Assembly: GCF_009711135.1 (NCBI RefSeq)
Contig: NZ_WMIC01000001.1
Coordinates: 434,001-498,000 of the forward strand
DNA length: 64,000 nucleotides
Source: Flavobacterium sp. LC2016-01
Lineage (GTDB): Bacteria; Bacteroidota; Bacteroidia; Flavobacteriales; Flavobacteriaceae
Direction: 5' to 3'
Shown here: one piece after another, positions 51,602-60,557 of the stretch
Numbering within the stretch: the first letter of the stretch is position 1
Layout: every line of letters begins with the position of its first letter
Notes under the pieces: generated by a model
Seen by the model: only the letters and a program-made list of their open reading frames with translations
Databases searched by the model: none
Told to the model about the DNA's origin: nothing
Program-made: the position numbers and the translations under genes

Positions 51602-52414
51602 TTACTTGTTATAATTATCAACAGCATTTCTCACGCTGCCATATTTCTTTAATAATTCTGAAGCTTCATCATATGAAACCGGAATTTCTTCCATAATCAT
51701 TTTTACACCGCGATCCACAAGTTTCACATTGCTCAATTGCATATCGACCATTTTATTTCCTCTAACTTTTCCAAGTTGAATCATTGCTGCAGTCGAAATC
51801 ATGTTTAAAACTAGTTTTTGAGCTGTTCCGGCTTTCATTCTGGAACTTCCAGTTATAAATTCTGGACCAACCACTACTTCAATAGGAAATTGAGCAGTCA
51901 ACGCCAATGGACTTCCCGCGTTGCAAGTAATGCATCCAGTAACAATATTATTTTGATTACAAGCCTCTAAACCGCTGATAACGTACGGAGTTGTTCCAGA
52001 TGCAGCAATACCAATTACAACATCAGTAGCGTCAATATTATACTTTTGGAGATCAATCCAGGCATTTGTGGTACTGTCTTCAGCATTTTCTACTGCACGT
52101 CTTATTGCTGTATCACCGCCAGCAATAATTCCGTTTACTAAATCAAAAGGAACACCAAATGTTGGTGGACACTCCGAAGCATCGACAACGCCAAGTCGTC
52201 CTGAAGTTCCTGCTCCAATATAAAACAGCCTGCCTCCTAATTTTAGTTTAGCCACTATTTGCGGAATTAAAGCTTCTATTTGAGGCAACGCTTTTTCAAC
52301 CGCATACGGAACCGTTTTGTCTTCTTGGTTAATATTGGATAACAATTCATGAACAGACATTTGTTCTAAATGTTCATATTTTGATGCTAGTTCAGTAGTT
52401 TTGGTAAATGTCAT
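51602..52414 (-). CDS. murQ: N-acetylmuramic acid 6-phosphate etherase
   Basis: Cleaves the lactyl ether of MurNAc-6-phosphate to GlcNAc-6-phosphate and D-lactate in peptidoglycan recycling. SIS-domain protein with GRLFYIGAGTSGRLGVVDASECPPTFG (about 61-87), GGDTAIRRAVENAEDS with the catalytic Glu, GIAASGTTPYVISGL and TGSSRMKAGTAQKLVLNM. At 270 aa it lacks the short C-terminal helical part of the E. coli protein (about 298 aa), which is common in Bacteroidota. No phosphotransferase or anhydro-MurNAc kinase gene lies beside it. Confidence 0.96.
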   Translation of the reverse strand: MTFTKTTELASKYEHLEQMSVHELLSNINQEDKTVPYAVEKALPQIEALIPQIVAKLKLGGRLFYIGAGTSGRLGVVDASECPPTFGVPFDLVNGIIAGGDTAIRRAVENAEDSTTNAWIDLQKYNIDATDVVIGIAASGTTPYVISGLEACNQNNIVTGCITCNAGSPLALTAQFPIEVVVGPEFITGSSRMKAGTAQKLVLNMISTAAMIQLGKVRGNKMVDMQLSNVKLVDRGVKMIMEEIPVSYDEASELLKKYGSVRNAVDNYNK

Positions 52415-52619
52415 TTTTATCAGTTGTTTAGACTCGTCAAAATTAATGTTTTTTCTTTCAATCGCGAAATTTGAAACGCAAAGTCACAAAGATTTAAAGT
52501 TTTGTTTAGGTTGTTGCGAATTCTTTCTTACATCTTTGTTAAAAGAACATTGTATTTTGTAGTTTTCATACTTTATCATCGAATACTTTCTTAAAGCTTT
52601 ATTAGATAAACTAAAATAT

Positions 52620-52627
52620 TATATTTG
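52620..52627 (+). promoter_or_regulatory. Bacteroidota -7 box (TATATTTG) upstream of the AraC-type gene
   Basis: An exact TAnnTTTG match 18 bp before the ATG at 52646, implying a very short leader. No clear -33 box. Confidence 0.4.
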
Positions 52628-52645
52628 TTATTATATAAAAGATAA

Positions 52646-53800
52646 ATGGATAAGTTAGTTTTTTTGGACGGGGTTGCCCGGATTGCTGTTTTTATTTCGT
52701 TACTGCTTGCACTTTTTTTATTTACCGTAAAAACAGAGAATAAATTAGCTAATCGATTATTTGCTTGTTTTATAACTTTTTCAGCAATTGATTTCAGTGG
52801 TCTTCTTGATTTCTCATTTCCAGCTGAATATATTCATTTAGAGATTTTTAGAAGTACATTTTGTTTGCTAGAAATGCCTTTGATATATCTGTACGTTTTT
52901 GCAGTCTGCTATTCTGATTTTCGTTTGAAATGGAAACATTTACTATACTTAATACCTTTTATAGTAATGAATATAGTTTTAATGCCCAGATTTTATTTAA
53001 AATCAGTTATAGAGAAACAGCAATTTTTAGCTAGTTTCAGTACAATGCCTGAAGTGTATTTTTTTCAGATTCTAATCGAATGCCAATATTGGTTTTACAT
53101 TGTCAGCATATTTTTGATTTTAAGAAAATACAAGAAAATCTATCTCGAAAATTATACTAATCCCAGTACTTCTACCTACAAATGGCTTTTTCAAATGAAT
53201 TGTGTTTTTGTAGTAATGCATTCTATTACAGCTTCAAAGAATTTGTTGCGTTATACTGCTTCAAGAGATGTTTTTCTTTGGGGAAATGTTTTAATGGTAA
53301 TTATGGCTTTAAGTGTAATATGCTGGTTTGTAATGAAAGCATTAAATCATCCAGAACTTTTTCGAGGAATTAATTCCGGATTGCCTTTAACTAAAGACTT
53401 TCTTCCTAAAGAAAATAAAGAAAATAATGAGATAACCGAAACAGTAAATGATCAGGATGAAGCTGTTCTTTCTCAAATTGCGGTATTAAAAAATTATATG
53501 ATAGAGAAGGAGCCTTATCTTGATCCGTCACTTACGATTCAGGAATTGGCCAATCAAATTGATATTCCGGTTCGGGATTTGTCTGTTTTGATCAATCACC
53601 AAATGGATCAGCATTTTTTTGATTTTGTAAATGAATATCGCATTCAAAAAGCCATGAATATTTTAAAAGATGGGTCTAAAAGTGATCTTACTGTTTTAGA
53701 AATTTTATACGAAGTTGGTTTTAATTCGAAATCTTCGTTTAATACCTCTTTTAAAAAATATACTAATTTAACGCCAACAGCGTACCGAAATGCTTCATAA
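52646..53800 (+). CDS. Membrane-bound AraC-family transcriptional regulator
   Basis: A 384-aa one-component regulator. The N-terminal half has about seven hydrophobic helices (residues 8-28, 38-55, 69-87, 96-113, 135-155, 180-195, 205-225), forming a membrane sensor. After a charged linker (250-275) comes a C-terminal HTH_18 AraC domain: LTIQELANQIDIPVRDLSVLINHQM and LTVLEILYEVGFNSKSSFNTSFKKYTNLTPTAYR. It would sense a membrane or periplasmic signal and bind DNA from the membrane. The neighbouring outer-membrane barrel gene, 155 bp downstream on the same strand, is a likely target. Confidence 0.9.
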   Translation: MDKLVFLDGVARIAVFISLLLALFLFTVKTENKLANRLFACFITFSAIDFSGLLDFSFPAEYIHLEIFRSTFCLLEMPLIYLYVFAVCYSDFRLKWKHLLYLIPFIVMNIVLMPRFYLKSVIEKQQFLASFSTMPEVYFFQILIECQYWFYIVSIFLILRKYKKIYLENYTNPSTSTYKWLFQMNCVFVVMHSITASKNLLRYTASRDVFLWGNVLMVIMALSVICWFVMKALNHPELFRGINSGLPLTKDFLPKENKENNEITETVNDQDEAVLSQIAVLKNYMIEKEPYLDPSLTIQELANQIDIPVRDLSVLINHQMDQHFFDFVNEYRIQKAMNILKDGSKSDLTVLEILYEVGFNSKSSFNTSFKKYTNLTPTAYRNAS

Positions 53801-53836
53801 TTAAAGCTTTGTAAAAAGTCGTACTTCATACCCAAT

Positions 53837-53882
53837 AAAGTCGAACCGATTTCCTGAATAGAAATTGGTTCGACTTTTTTTT
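53837..53882 (+). terminator. Intrinsic terminator of the AraC-type gene
   Basis: 17-bp arms with one G-U pair, AAAGTCGAACCGATTTC (53837-53853) and GAAATTGGTTCGACTTT (53861-53877), plus a T-run. Confidence 0.88.
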
Positions 53883-53955
53883 GTCGGTCGAATCTGGAAA
53901 ATTTCTAAGGCAACTTTGCTTCAAATTAATCGAAACAAGTTTAAAATTAGAAACC

Positions 53956-56340
53956 ATGAAAAAAGCAAACCTCCTTATCTTCTTATTATTGCCACTATTT
54001 TGTTTAGCACAATCCCTTCAATTAAAAGGAAAAATAACAAGTGAAAAAGAAATATTAGAATGGGCAGATATATCAATTTCAAATTCAGAAGGAAAAATAA
54101 TTGACGGAACAACAAGCAAACAAGATGGAACTTTTGAAATTAATCTTAAAAAAGGAACTTATAAAATTGGAATCAGTCTTTTGGGATTTACCGATTTTGA
54201 AAAAGAGATTTCCATAGAAAAAGATACAGATTTAGGAATTATCATTTTGAAACAAAGTGAAACCCACTTGGTAGAAGTCGTTATTCAATCTAAAAAGAAA
54301 ACAATAGAGCAAAAAACAGATCGTTTGGTTTATAATCTTGAAAATAATGTAACAAATGTGGGCGGTGATGCTTTAAGCGCCATTAATACTGCGCCGGGCG
54401 TTGTCGTGCAGAATAATACAATTAATATTTTAGGAAAAGGAACTTCCCGCGTTATGATTGACGGAAGAATGATTGAATTAACGGGCGAAGAACTGAATAA
54501 TTTTCTGAAATCAATTTCGGCCAGTGATATTAAAAATATTGAAATTATCAGTAATCCGCCGGCAAAATATGAAGCTGAAGGAACTGGCGGACTTATTAAT
54601 ATTATTATGAAAAAAGGAACTCGTGATTCCTGGAAAAATACAACTACAGTTTCTTACGATCAAAATAAATACGGAAATTTTACTTTGAGGGATAATTTCT
54701 TTTACAGCAAAAATAAATTTCGTTTCTCAGCAAGTGTTAATGGAAAAACAGGTTATAAAAATGTAGATGAAGTTTCGGATGTGTATTTTGCGGATGGACT
54801 TTCCAAAATGACTGCGACAACAAAACTAAAAAATGAAAATGTATCAGGTAAATTGGCCTTAGATTATGATTTTTCAGAAAAGACAACAATCGGTTTTCAA
54901 TTTGTAAATGATAAAAATAACCCGGATTTTAAATCAAATATTAGAATCGACCGATATAATACGCAAAATCAATTAGAAAATTATACACTTAATAATAGTT
55001 CTGCAGACAGAGGATCTGGAAACCAGACCTATAACGCACATTTGATTACAAAACTAGATCCTCTAAACAGAAAATTATCATTTGATGTTGATTATTTCAA
55101 TTACAATTCAAAATTTGATAGAGATTTTATTGCAAACAATTACGCATCAGATGGAACTTTTATAGATGTAAATCAATCAGGACGAAATATTTCTAATCAG
55201 GATATTGATAACGTGAGTTTTAAGGCAGACATGGAACATCCGCTTCAAGCGTTGAATTTATCTTACGGTGCAAAAATAAGTTTTACAAACAGTTTAAGCG
55301 ATGTACTTTATTATAATACAATTACGGGAACTCCGGAATTAGATCCGAATCAATCGAACCAATTTAAATACACCGAAAATAATCAGGCAATTTATATTAA
55401 TGCTGATAAAAAACTTGATGAAAAATGGAATTTCCAACTTGGATTAAGATTAGAGAATACACAAACAAACGGTTTTTCAGAAACTTTAAATCAGGAAACG
55501 ATTAATGATTATTTGAAGTTGTTCCCAACAGTTTTTGCTTCGTACAAGAAAAATGAAAACAATACTTTTACTTTAAATTACGGAAAAAGAATTAACAGAC
55601 CTCGTTTTGACTTATTGAATCCTTTTCGTATTTATATCAGCAGTAACAGCTATTCAGAAGGTAATCCGTTTTTAAAACCATCGTTTAGTGATAATTTTGA
55701 ATTTTCACATTCGTATAAAGAAATTTTAAGAACGAGTGTTTCTGTAAATGCAATTACAAATGGCTATGGCGTTTTATTTACATCAAATCCCGAAACCAAT
55801 ACGCAGATTGTGACACGAGAAAATTATTTTAAAAGCTTAAATTATAGTGTTGGAGAAACGTATTCGGCAAGTTTTGCAGATTGGTGGTCAAGTGAAAATT
55901 CATTGTATTTTTTAGGAGCCAAAACTGAATTTATAAAAGATATAAATGCAACACCATCAAATAGTCTGCAAATTGATTTTTCGACCAATAATACTCTTAT
56001 TTTAGGAAAAAACACAAAACTTCAGATTGATTTTTCCTATTCTACGCCTTATGAAAGTGGTTTGTATAAAATAGGATATAGTTCAAGTTTTGATATTGGA
56101 TTTAAGCAGGATTTATTAAATAAATCGCTTCAAATTGCATTTTTGGCAAACGATATTTTTAATACTTCTTATTTAAAAGATTTTACTTCGATTGTAAATG
56201 GTGTAAAACAAGTCTATACCAATAATGAGGGTAACAGATTTGTACGTTTATCTGTGGTTTATAATTTTGGTAACAAAAAGATAAATATAAAAGAACGTGC
56301 TTTTGGAAATCAGGAGGAGAAAAAGAGAGCGGGGAATTAA
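53956..56340 (+). CDS. Outer-membrane beta-barrel protein (TonB-receptor-like, OMP_b-brl_3)
   Basis: About 794 aa from the ATG at 53956; the longer frame from 53881 adds residues before a clear signal peptide (MKKANLLIFLLLPLFCLAQ) and overlaps the terminator. A carboxypeptidase-regulatory domain (about 22-110, LKGKITSEKEILEWADISISN) precedes a plug with LSAINTAPGVVVQN, DGRMIELTGEELNNFLKSI, IEIISNPPAKYEAEGTGGLINIIMKK, and a large barrel (210-794). This is the outer_membrane_beta-barrel family 3 type, without a SusD partner. Substrate unknown. Follows a membrane-bound AraC-type regulator. Confidence 0.92.
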   Translation: MKKANLLIFLLLPLFCLAQSLQLKGKITSEKEILEWADISISNSEGKIIDGTTSKQDGTFEINLKKGTYKIGISLLGFTDFEKEISIEKDTDLGIIILKQSETHLVEVVIQSKKKTIEQKTDRLVYNLENNVTNVGGDALSAINTAPGVVVQNNTINILGKGTSRVMIDGRMIELTGEELNNFLKSISASDIKNIEIISNPPAKYEAEGTGGLINIIMKKGTRDSWKNTTTVSYDQNKYGNFTLRDNFFYSKNKFRFSASVNGKTGYKNVDEVSDVYFADGLSKMTATTKLKNENVSGKLALDYDFSEKTTIGFQFVNDKNNPDFKSNIRIDRYNTQNQLENYTLNNSSADRGSGNQTYNAHLITKLDPLNRKLSFDVDYFNYNSKFDRDFIANNYASDGTFIDVNQSGRNISNQDIDNVSFKADMEHPLQALNLSYGAKISFTNSLSDVLYYNTITGTPELDPNQSNQFKYTENNQAIYINADKKLDEKWNFQLGLRLENTQTNGFSETLNQETINDYLKLFPTVFASYKKNENNTFTLNYGKRINRPRFDLLNPFRIYISSNSYSEGNPFLKPSFSDNFEFSHSYKEILRTSVSVNAITNGYGVLFTSNPETNTQIVTRENYFKSLNYSVGETYSASFADWWSSENSLYFLGAKTEFIKDINATPSNSLQIDFSTNNTLILGKNTKLQIDFSYSTPYESGLYKIGYSSSFDIGFKQDLLNKSLQIAFLANDIFNTSYLKDFTSIVNGVKQVYTNNEGNRFVRLSVVYNFGNKKINIKERAFGNQEEKKRAGN

Positions 56341-56346
56341 TTAGAT

Positions 56347-56406
56347 AATTAGAAAATGTGTCAATTAGAAAATTATCTCATTATCGAATTGGCACATTTT
56401 CTAATT
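56347..56406. repeat. AATTAGAAAATGTG inverted repeat
   Basis: 20-bp arms with one mismatch: AATTAGAAAATGTGTCAATT (56347-56366) and AATTGGCACATTTTCTAATT (56387-56406), directly after the barrel gene's stop. It is the upper end of a 167-bp tandem duplication described separately. Confidence 0.85.
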
Positions 56407-56693
56407 TATTTATTTATTTATTAAAAAAGAATGCCAATAGAATTCTGAGTACAATCATGGAAACTTTTGCGACATTAAATTGATGAGCTTCGATGCTTTC
56501 GAAAAAAATCATTGAAGTAATATTGAATAAATTAGAAAATTATCTCATTATCAAATTGACACATTCTCTAATTTATTTATTATAAAAAGAATGCCAATAG
56601 AATTCCGAGAACGATCATGGAAACTTTGGCGATGTTGAATTTATGGCCTTCACTGCTTTCGAAAATAATAGTCGAGGAAATGTGGAATAATAT
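56363..56693. repeat. Tandem duplication of about 165 bp (ZIP gene 3' end plus inverted repeat)
   Basis: Unit 1 (56363-56529) and unit 2 (56530 to about 56693) share AATTAGAAAATTATCTCATTATC, the complementary ACATT..CTAATTTATTTATT, AAGAATGCCAATAGAATTC, CATGGAAACTTT and CTTTCGAAAA in the same order. They differ at perhaps a quarter of positions. Unit 2 contains the real end of the ZIP gene. Confidence 0.85.
56414..56528 (-). pseudogene. Duplicated C-terminal fragment of the ZIP transporter gene
   Basis: On the minus strand the frame reads LFNITSMIFFESIEAHQFN then VAKVSMIVLRILLAFFFNK and TAA (56414-56416). The real gene ends FHISSTIIFESSEGHKFN, IAKVSMIVLGILLAFFL. The frame is intact and many differences are conservative, but only about 37 codons remain, so it cannot make a transporter. 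Confidence 0.8.
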
Positions 56694-57248
56694 TCCGATT
56701 ACGATGGCAGTTATTTCGGTGTAATAATTGTTTAGAAAGGCTAGATATTCGGATGCAATTGTGCCTAATGGTGTCATGATCGCGAAAGTCAGCATGAAGG
56801 CAAAAATGGCTTTTTTGTTAAGATCAGCATTGATGAAAAACGTGGTAAGAATCACGGCAATCGGCAAATGATGAATCGCAATACCAACCGCTAAATCATG
56901 ATGATGACTTACCGGAAAACCTTCTAAAAAGGCATGAATACATAAACTGATGAATAATAACCACGGAATTTGAGACATTTTTGCATGCCCGTGAACGTGC
57001 CCGTGTTCGGCACCTTTGGAGAAAAACTCCAATACGATCTGGAATAAAATCCCAGCCATTATAAACAAACCAATATTATGATTATGTGATTCGTAAACTT
57101 CCGGTAAAAGATGCATTACGGTTAAAGACAGTAAAAATGAACCGCTAAAAGCTAGCAACAACTTTAAATTGGTTTTGTTGTTTGGTTTTAAAAACAAAGC
57201 CACGCCATAACCTAAAAGTACAGAAAGTAAGGGTAGTATATAACTCAT
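56580..57248 (-). CDS. ZIP-family divalent metal transporter
   Basis: A 222-aa inner-membrane importer of zinc or related metals. Eight predicted helices; a His-rich loop (HGHVHGHAKM, about 82-91) lies between helices 3 and 4; the conserved metal-site helices read HAFLEGFPV and GIAIHHLPIAVILTTFFI. It sits upstream of a duplicated fragment of its own 3' end. Transcribed alone; no regulator such as Zur is adjacent. Confidence 0.9.
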   Translation of the reverse strand: MSYILPLLSVLLGYGVALFLKPNNKTNLKLLLAFSGSFLLSLTVMHLLPEVYESHNHNIGLFIMAGILFQIVLEFFSKGAEHGHVHGHAKMSQIPWLLFISLCIHAFLEGFPVSHHHDLAVGIAIHHLPIAVILTTFFINADLNKKAIFAFMLTFAIMTPLGTIASEYLAFLNNYYTEITAIVIGILFHISSTIIFESSEGHKFNIAKVSMIVLGILLAFFL

Positions 57249-57253
57249 TTTTT

Positions 57254-57331
57254 ATTGTTTAATCGTTGATTTGTTAAATCGGTTAATTGTTTTTTTGTTT
57301 AGCGATTAAACGGTTAAACAATTAAACGATT
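57254..57331. repeat. ATTGTTTAATCGTT-type inverted repeat
   Basis: ATTGTTTAATCGTT (57254-57267) and AACAATTAAACGATT (57317-57331) lie between two minus-strand genes, with more TTAA/GTT words inside. The same words form the outer repeat at 25409-25637. Confidence 0.75.
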
Positions 57332-57339
57332 CACCAATT

Positions 57340-58104
57340 TTATTTAAAAATCATGATTAATCGTTCGCTTTCGGTTTTGTGGAATTTTTTGAGTTTATAA
57401 TCTCCAAAAATATCTAAAAGATAGATTCCGGCTTCCTCCATTAAATCCTGAAAATCTTTCAATGTTAACGCTTTTACTTTTTCGGTAAAATGAAATTTTC
57501 GGCCTTGATCTTCAAAATCAATTTCTTTAAAAATATGTCCGTCTTCAAGGTATCTTTTAATTTTAAAATCGATTCCGTCAACGGTTTTAACTTCTTCGGG
57601 AACCAAAGTTTCGATTACCTGATTCACATTCATAAAATCAATTACGGCAAAACCATATTCAGATAAACTTTCTTTGATCGCTTTTAAAGTCGTAAGATTA
57701 TCATCGTCACTTTCAAAATAGCCAAAACTCGTAAACAAATTAAAAATAGCATCAAATTTTTCTTCGAAAGCCTCACGCATATCGTGCACTTTAAAATGAA
57801 GGGTTTCGTTGCTGTTTTTATTGGCTTCGGCGATGCTGTTTTCAGATAAATCGGCTCCTAAAACATCAAAACCTAATTGGTTTAGATATATAGAATGGCG
57901 CCCTTTTCCGCAGGCTAAATCAAGCACTTTTGCTTTTTCAGGAAGATTGAGATAATGCGTAAGATTATCCATAAAAATCTGAGCTTCTCTGTAATTTCGG
58001 TCTTTATAAAGAATGTGATAATACGGAGTGTCAAACCATGATGTAAACCAGTTTTCGGTGTTACGCTCCTGATTTGGTGTTGATGAGTTTGGTGCTTCAG
58101 ACAT
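57340..58104 (-). CDS. Class I SAM-dependent methyltransferase
   Basis: A 254-aa Rossmann-fold methyltransferase. SAM-binding motif I is VLDLACGKGRHS (about 60-71), followed by GFDVLGADLSENSI and an acidic motif II region FDAIFNLFTSFGYFE. A C-terminal beta-domain (170-250) is of the kind found in methyltransferase family 25/11. The substrate is unknown. Starts with MSEAPNSSTPNQERNTENWFTSWFD, a long N-terminal tail that is probably disordered. Divergent from the RNA methyltransferase gene. Confidence 0.9.
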   Translation of the reverse strand: MSEAPNSSTPNQERNTENWFTSWFDTPYYHILYKDRNYREAQIFMDNLTHYLNLPEKAKVLDLACGKGRHSIYLNQLGFDVLGADLSENSIAEANKNSNETLHFKVHDMREAFEEKFDAIFNLFTSFGYFESDDDNLTTLKAIKESLSEYGFAVIDFMNVNQVIETLVPEEVKTVDGIDFKIKRYLEDGHIFKEIDFEDQGRKFHFTEKVKALTLKDFQDLMEEAGIYLLDIFGDYKLKKFHKTESERLIMIFK

Positions 58105-58145
58105 TTATTCTATTTCAATTAATTCAAAGTACCGCAAATTTAGTG

Positions 58146-58153
58146 TATTTTTG
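58146..58153 (+). promoter_or_regulatory. Bacteroidota -7 box (TATTTTTG)
   Basis: An exact TAnnTTTG match on the plus strand upstream of the RNA methyltransferase; leader about 45-85 nt depending on the start chosen. Confidence 0.4.
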
Positions 58154-58239
58154 CCGAAAAATAACTATTTCGCGACGATACGTAAATAAACGTTATACTA
58201 TAGATGCGATTGGGGTTGTTTTTTAATACAAAAATAAAG

Positions 58240-59397
58240 ATGGAAGAAAATTTTAGAATGATAGCCAAATGTTTTTTTGGTTTCGAAGAAATATTAGAAA
58301 ACGAATTGCGTGCTCTTGGTGCTCAGGATGTCGAAAAAGGGGTGAGAATGGTGAGTTTTAAAGGCGATAAAGGGTTTATGTACAAAGCCAATTTATCACT
58401 GAGAACGGCGCTTAAAGTCTTAAAGCCGATTTATTCGTTCAGAGCCAATAACGAGCAGGCTTTGTATAAAGGAATTTCGGGCATAAACTGGTCTAAATTG
58501 CTTAATGCAAACCAAACTTTTGTTATTGATGCAACAGTGCATTCGACATATTTTAATCACTCTGAGTTTGTTTCTCAAAAATGTAAAGATGCGATTGTAG
58601 ATCAGTTTAGAGAAAGAACGGGACAACGACCAAGCATCGATAAACAATATCCTGATTTAAGAATTAACGTTCATATCGATAAAGATCAGGTTTCGGTTGC
58701 TTTGGATACTTCTGGAAATTCACTGCACCAACGCGGATACAGAACTGCAACGAATATCGCACCAATCAACGAAGTTTTAGCAGCAGGAATTTTGTTGTTA
58801 TCTGGCTGGGAAGGGCAAAGTCACTTTTTAGACCCAATGTGTGGTTCTGGAACTTTTTTGGCGGAAGCCGCAATGATTGCCTGCAATATTCCGGCAAACA
58901 TCAACAGAAAAGAGTTTGCTTTTGAAAAATGGAAAGACTGGGACAACGATTTGTTTGATCAGATTGTAAACAGTTTAATGAAAAAAACAAAGGAATTTCA
59001 TTATACGATAAAAGGTTTTGATAAAGCGCCAAGTGCGGTAAGCAAAGCCAAAGACAATATCAGAAATGCAAATCTTGAAGATTATGTAACAGTTTCTGAA
59101 GATAACTTTTTTGATACTGAAAAAGCGGTTGAAGGAAAACTGCATATGGTTTTCAATCCGCCGTACGATGAGCGTTTGGATATTCAGATGGAGAAATTCT
59201 ACGCTAGTATTGGCGATACTTTAAAGAAAAGTTATCCTGGAACAAACGCTTGGTTTATAACGGCAAATCTTGAAGCTTTGAAATTTGTTGGACTAAAGCC
59301 TTCAAGAAAAATTAAACTTTTCAACGGAAGCCTTGAAGCACGTTTGGTAAAATACGAAATGTACGAAGGAAGCAAGAGAACGAAATTTCAGATCTAA
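58240..59397 (+). CDS. THUMP-domain 23S rRNA methyltransferase (RlmL N-terminal type)
   Basis: Predicted N2-guanine methyltransferase acting on 23S rRNA (RlmL/YcbY N-terminal half type). From the ATG at 58240 (MEENFRMIAKCFFGFEEILENELRALGA) it is 385 aa; an upstream ATG at 58204 adds 12 residues. The N-terminal ferredoxin-like plus THUMP region (about 1-160) binds RNA. The Rossmann methyltransferase has DPMCGSGTFLAEAAMIACNIPANI and the catalytic NPPYDERL motif IV. It lacks the C-terminal RlmK half of E. coli RlmKL. Confidence 0.92.
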   Translation: MEENFRMIAKCFFGFEEILENELRALGAQDVEKGVRMVSFKGDKGFMYKANLSLRTALKVLKPIYSFRANNEQALYKGISGINWSKLLNANQTFVIDATVHSTYFNHSEFVSQKCKDAIVDQFRERTGQRPSIDKQYPDLRINVHIDKDQVSVALDTSGNSLHQRGYRTATNIAPINEVLAAGILLLSGWEGQSHFLDPMCGSGTFLAEAAMIACNIPANINRKEFAFEKWKDWDNDLFDQIVNSLMKKTKEFHYTIKGFDKAPSAVSKAKDNIRNANLEDYVTVSEDNFFDTEKAVEGKLHMVFNPPYDERLDIQMEKFYASIGDTLKKSYPGTNAWFITANLEALKFVGLKPSRKIKLFNGSLEARLVKYEMYEGSKRTKFQI

Positions 59398-59533
59398 GAC
59401 GCTAAGTTTCTGAGGTACTAAGGTGCTAAGAGATTTGGCTTGCGAAATTTAGTTATATAATAATTTAGGTTCAAAGCTTAAGTTCTAAAAGAAAACCTTA
59501 GAACCTTAGCATCTCAGAACCTCAGCAACTCAA
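59396..59533. repeat. CTAAG-rich inverted repeat, copy 2
   Basis: TAAGACGCTAAGTTTCTGAGGTACTAAGG-type words (59396-59430) face AACCTTAGAACCTTAGCATCTCAGAACCTCAGCAACTC (59496-59533). Together with 23642-23778 it forms a small family of gene-end repeats. Confidence 0.75.
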
Positions 59534-59538
59534 AAAAA

Positions 59539-59775
59539 ATGACAAAACTACAAGTAAGAGCTTTTTTATATCAATTAGGAACTTTTGCGATTCTGTTTAT
59601 TTTGGGCAGATTCATTGTTTCGCAGTATACAGGTTTAACGGGATTTTGGATTCCAATGACTTCTTTTATTGTGGCAACTCTTATTGGACCTAAATTTCAG
59701 GCTGTAAAAACTAAAGATGGTGAAAAGCTTTTTATGAAATGGATTTTTATAAAAGGGATTAAAGAAATCGGATAA
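59539..59775 (+). CDS. Small membrane protein of unknown function (78 aa)
   Basis: Two hydrophobic segments (about 10-28 and 35-52) and a basic C-terminus (KLFMKWIFIKGIKEIG). The ATG directly follows the end of an inverted repeat. It ends 16 bp before the racemase gene, so the two are probably co-transcribed. No family recognised; homologues of this size and pattern seem common in Flavobacteria. Confidence 0.75.
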   Translation: MTKLQVRAFLYQLGTFAILFILGRFIVSQYTGLTGFWIPMTSFIVATLIGPKFQAVKTKDGEKLFMKWIFIKGIKEIG

Positions 59776-59791
59776 AATTTTAATCAGCATT

Positions 59792-60484
59792 ATGAAGAAA
59801 ATTGGACTTATTGGCGGTATCAGCTGGGTTTCAACGGCTGATTATTATAAGCTTATTAATGAAGGAATAAACGAGAAAATGGGAGGTTTGAACTTCTCTG
59901 AATGTTTGATTTATTCTTTTAATTATGCCGATATCAAAAAGAATAACGATAACAACGATTGGGATTCAACTTTTAAAATGCTTTTTAAAGGATGCGAATT
60001 TTTAAAATCGGGCGGGGCAGAAGCGATTGTTTTATGCGCCAATACGATGCATCTTATTGCTGATAGATTGGAAGAAGCCATTGATTTGCCTCTTATTCAT
60101 ATTGCAACTGAAACGGCTGTTGAAATTCAAAAGCAAGAAATTAAAAAAGTCGGTTTATTGGGAACTAAGTTTACAATGGAATTGGATTTCTTTAAAGATA
60201 AACTAGCTGATAAAGGAATCGAAGCAATTATTCCAATTGACCAAGGTGATAAAGATTTTATTCATTACACTATTTTTGAAGAATTAGGCCGTGGTCTCGT
60301 TACTGATGAAACTAAAAAGCGTTATCTTGAAATTGCTAACGAACTAATTAAAAATGGTGCAGAAGGAATTATTTTGGGCTGTACTGAAATTCCGTTAGTA
60401 ATAAAACCCGAAGACATTTCAGTTCCAGTTTTTGATACAACTTTGATACATTCAAAAGCAGCAGTTAATTTTCAGCTTTCTTAA
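59792..60484 (+). CDS. Aspartate/glutamate racemase family protein
   Basis: A 230-aa cofactor-independent racemase. The two catalytic cysteines are Cys82 in VLCANTMHLIADRL and Cys197 in ILGCTEIPLVI; the N-terminal KIGLIGGISWVSTADYYKLIN matches the aspartate-racemase branch rather than MurI. It would interconvert L- and D-aspartate or glutamate; which one cannot be told. Ends at a strong terminator. Confidence 0.93.
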   Translation: MKKIGLIGGISWVSTADYYKLINEGINEKMGGLNFSECLIYSFNYADIKKNNDNNDWDSTFKMLFKGCEFLKSGGAEAIVLCANTMHLIADRLEEAIDLPLIHIATETAVEIQKQEIKKVGLLGTKFTMELDFFKDKLADKGIEAIIPIDQGDKDFIHYTIFEELGRGLVTDETKKRYLEIANELIKNGAEGIILGCTEIPLVIKPEDISVPVFDTTLIHSKAAVNFQLS

Positions 60485-60502
60485 TAGCTTTAGAAATAAA
60501 AT

Positions 60503-60542
60503 AAAAAACCACGAATTCAAAATTATGAGTTCGTGGTTTTTT
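60503..60542. terminator. Bidirectional terminator
   Basis: Arms AAAAAACCACGAA (60503-60515) and TTCGTGGTTTTTT (60530-60542) lie between convergent genes. Confidence 0.9.
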
Positions 60543-60557
60543 AGTATTTGGTAAATT

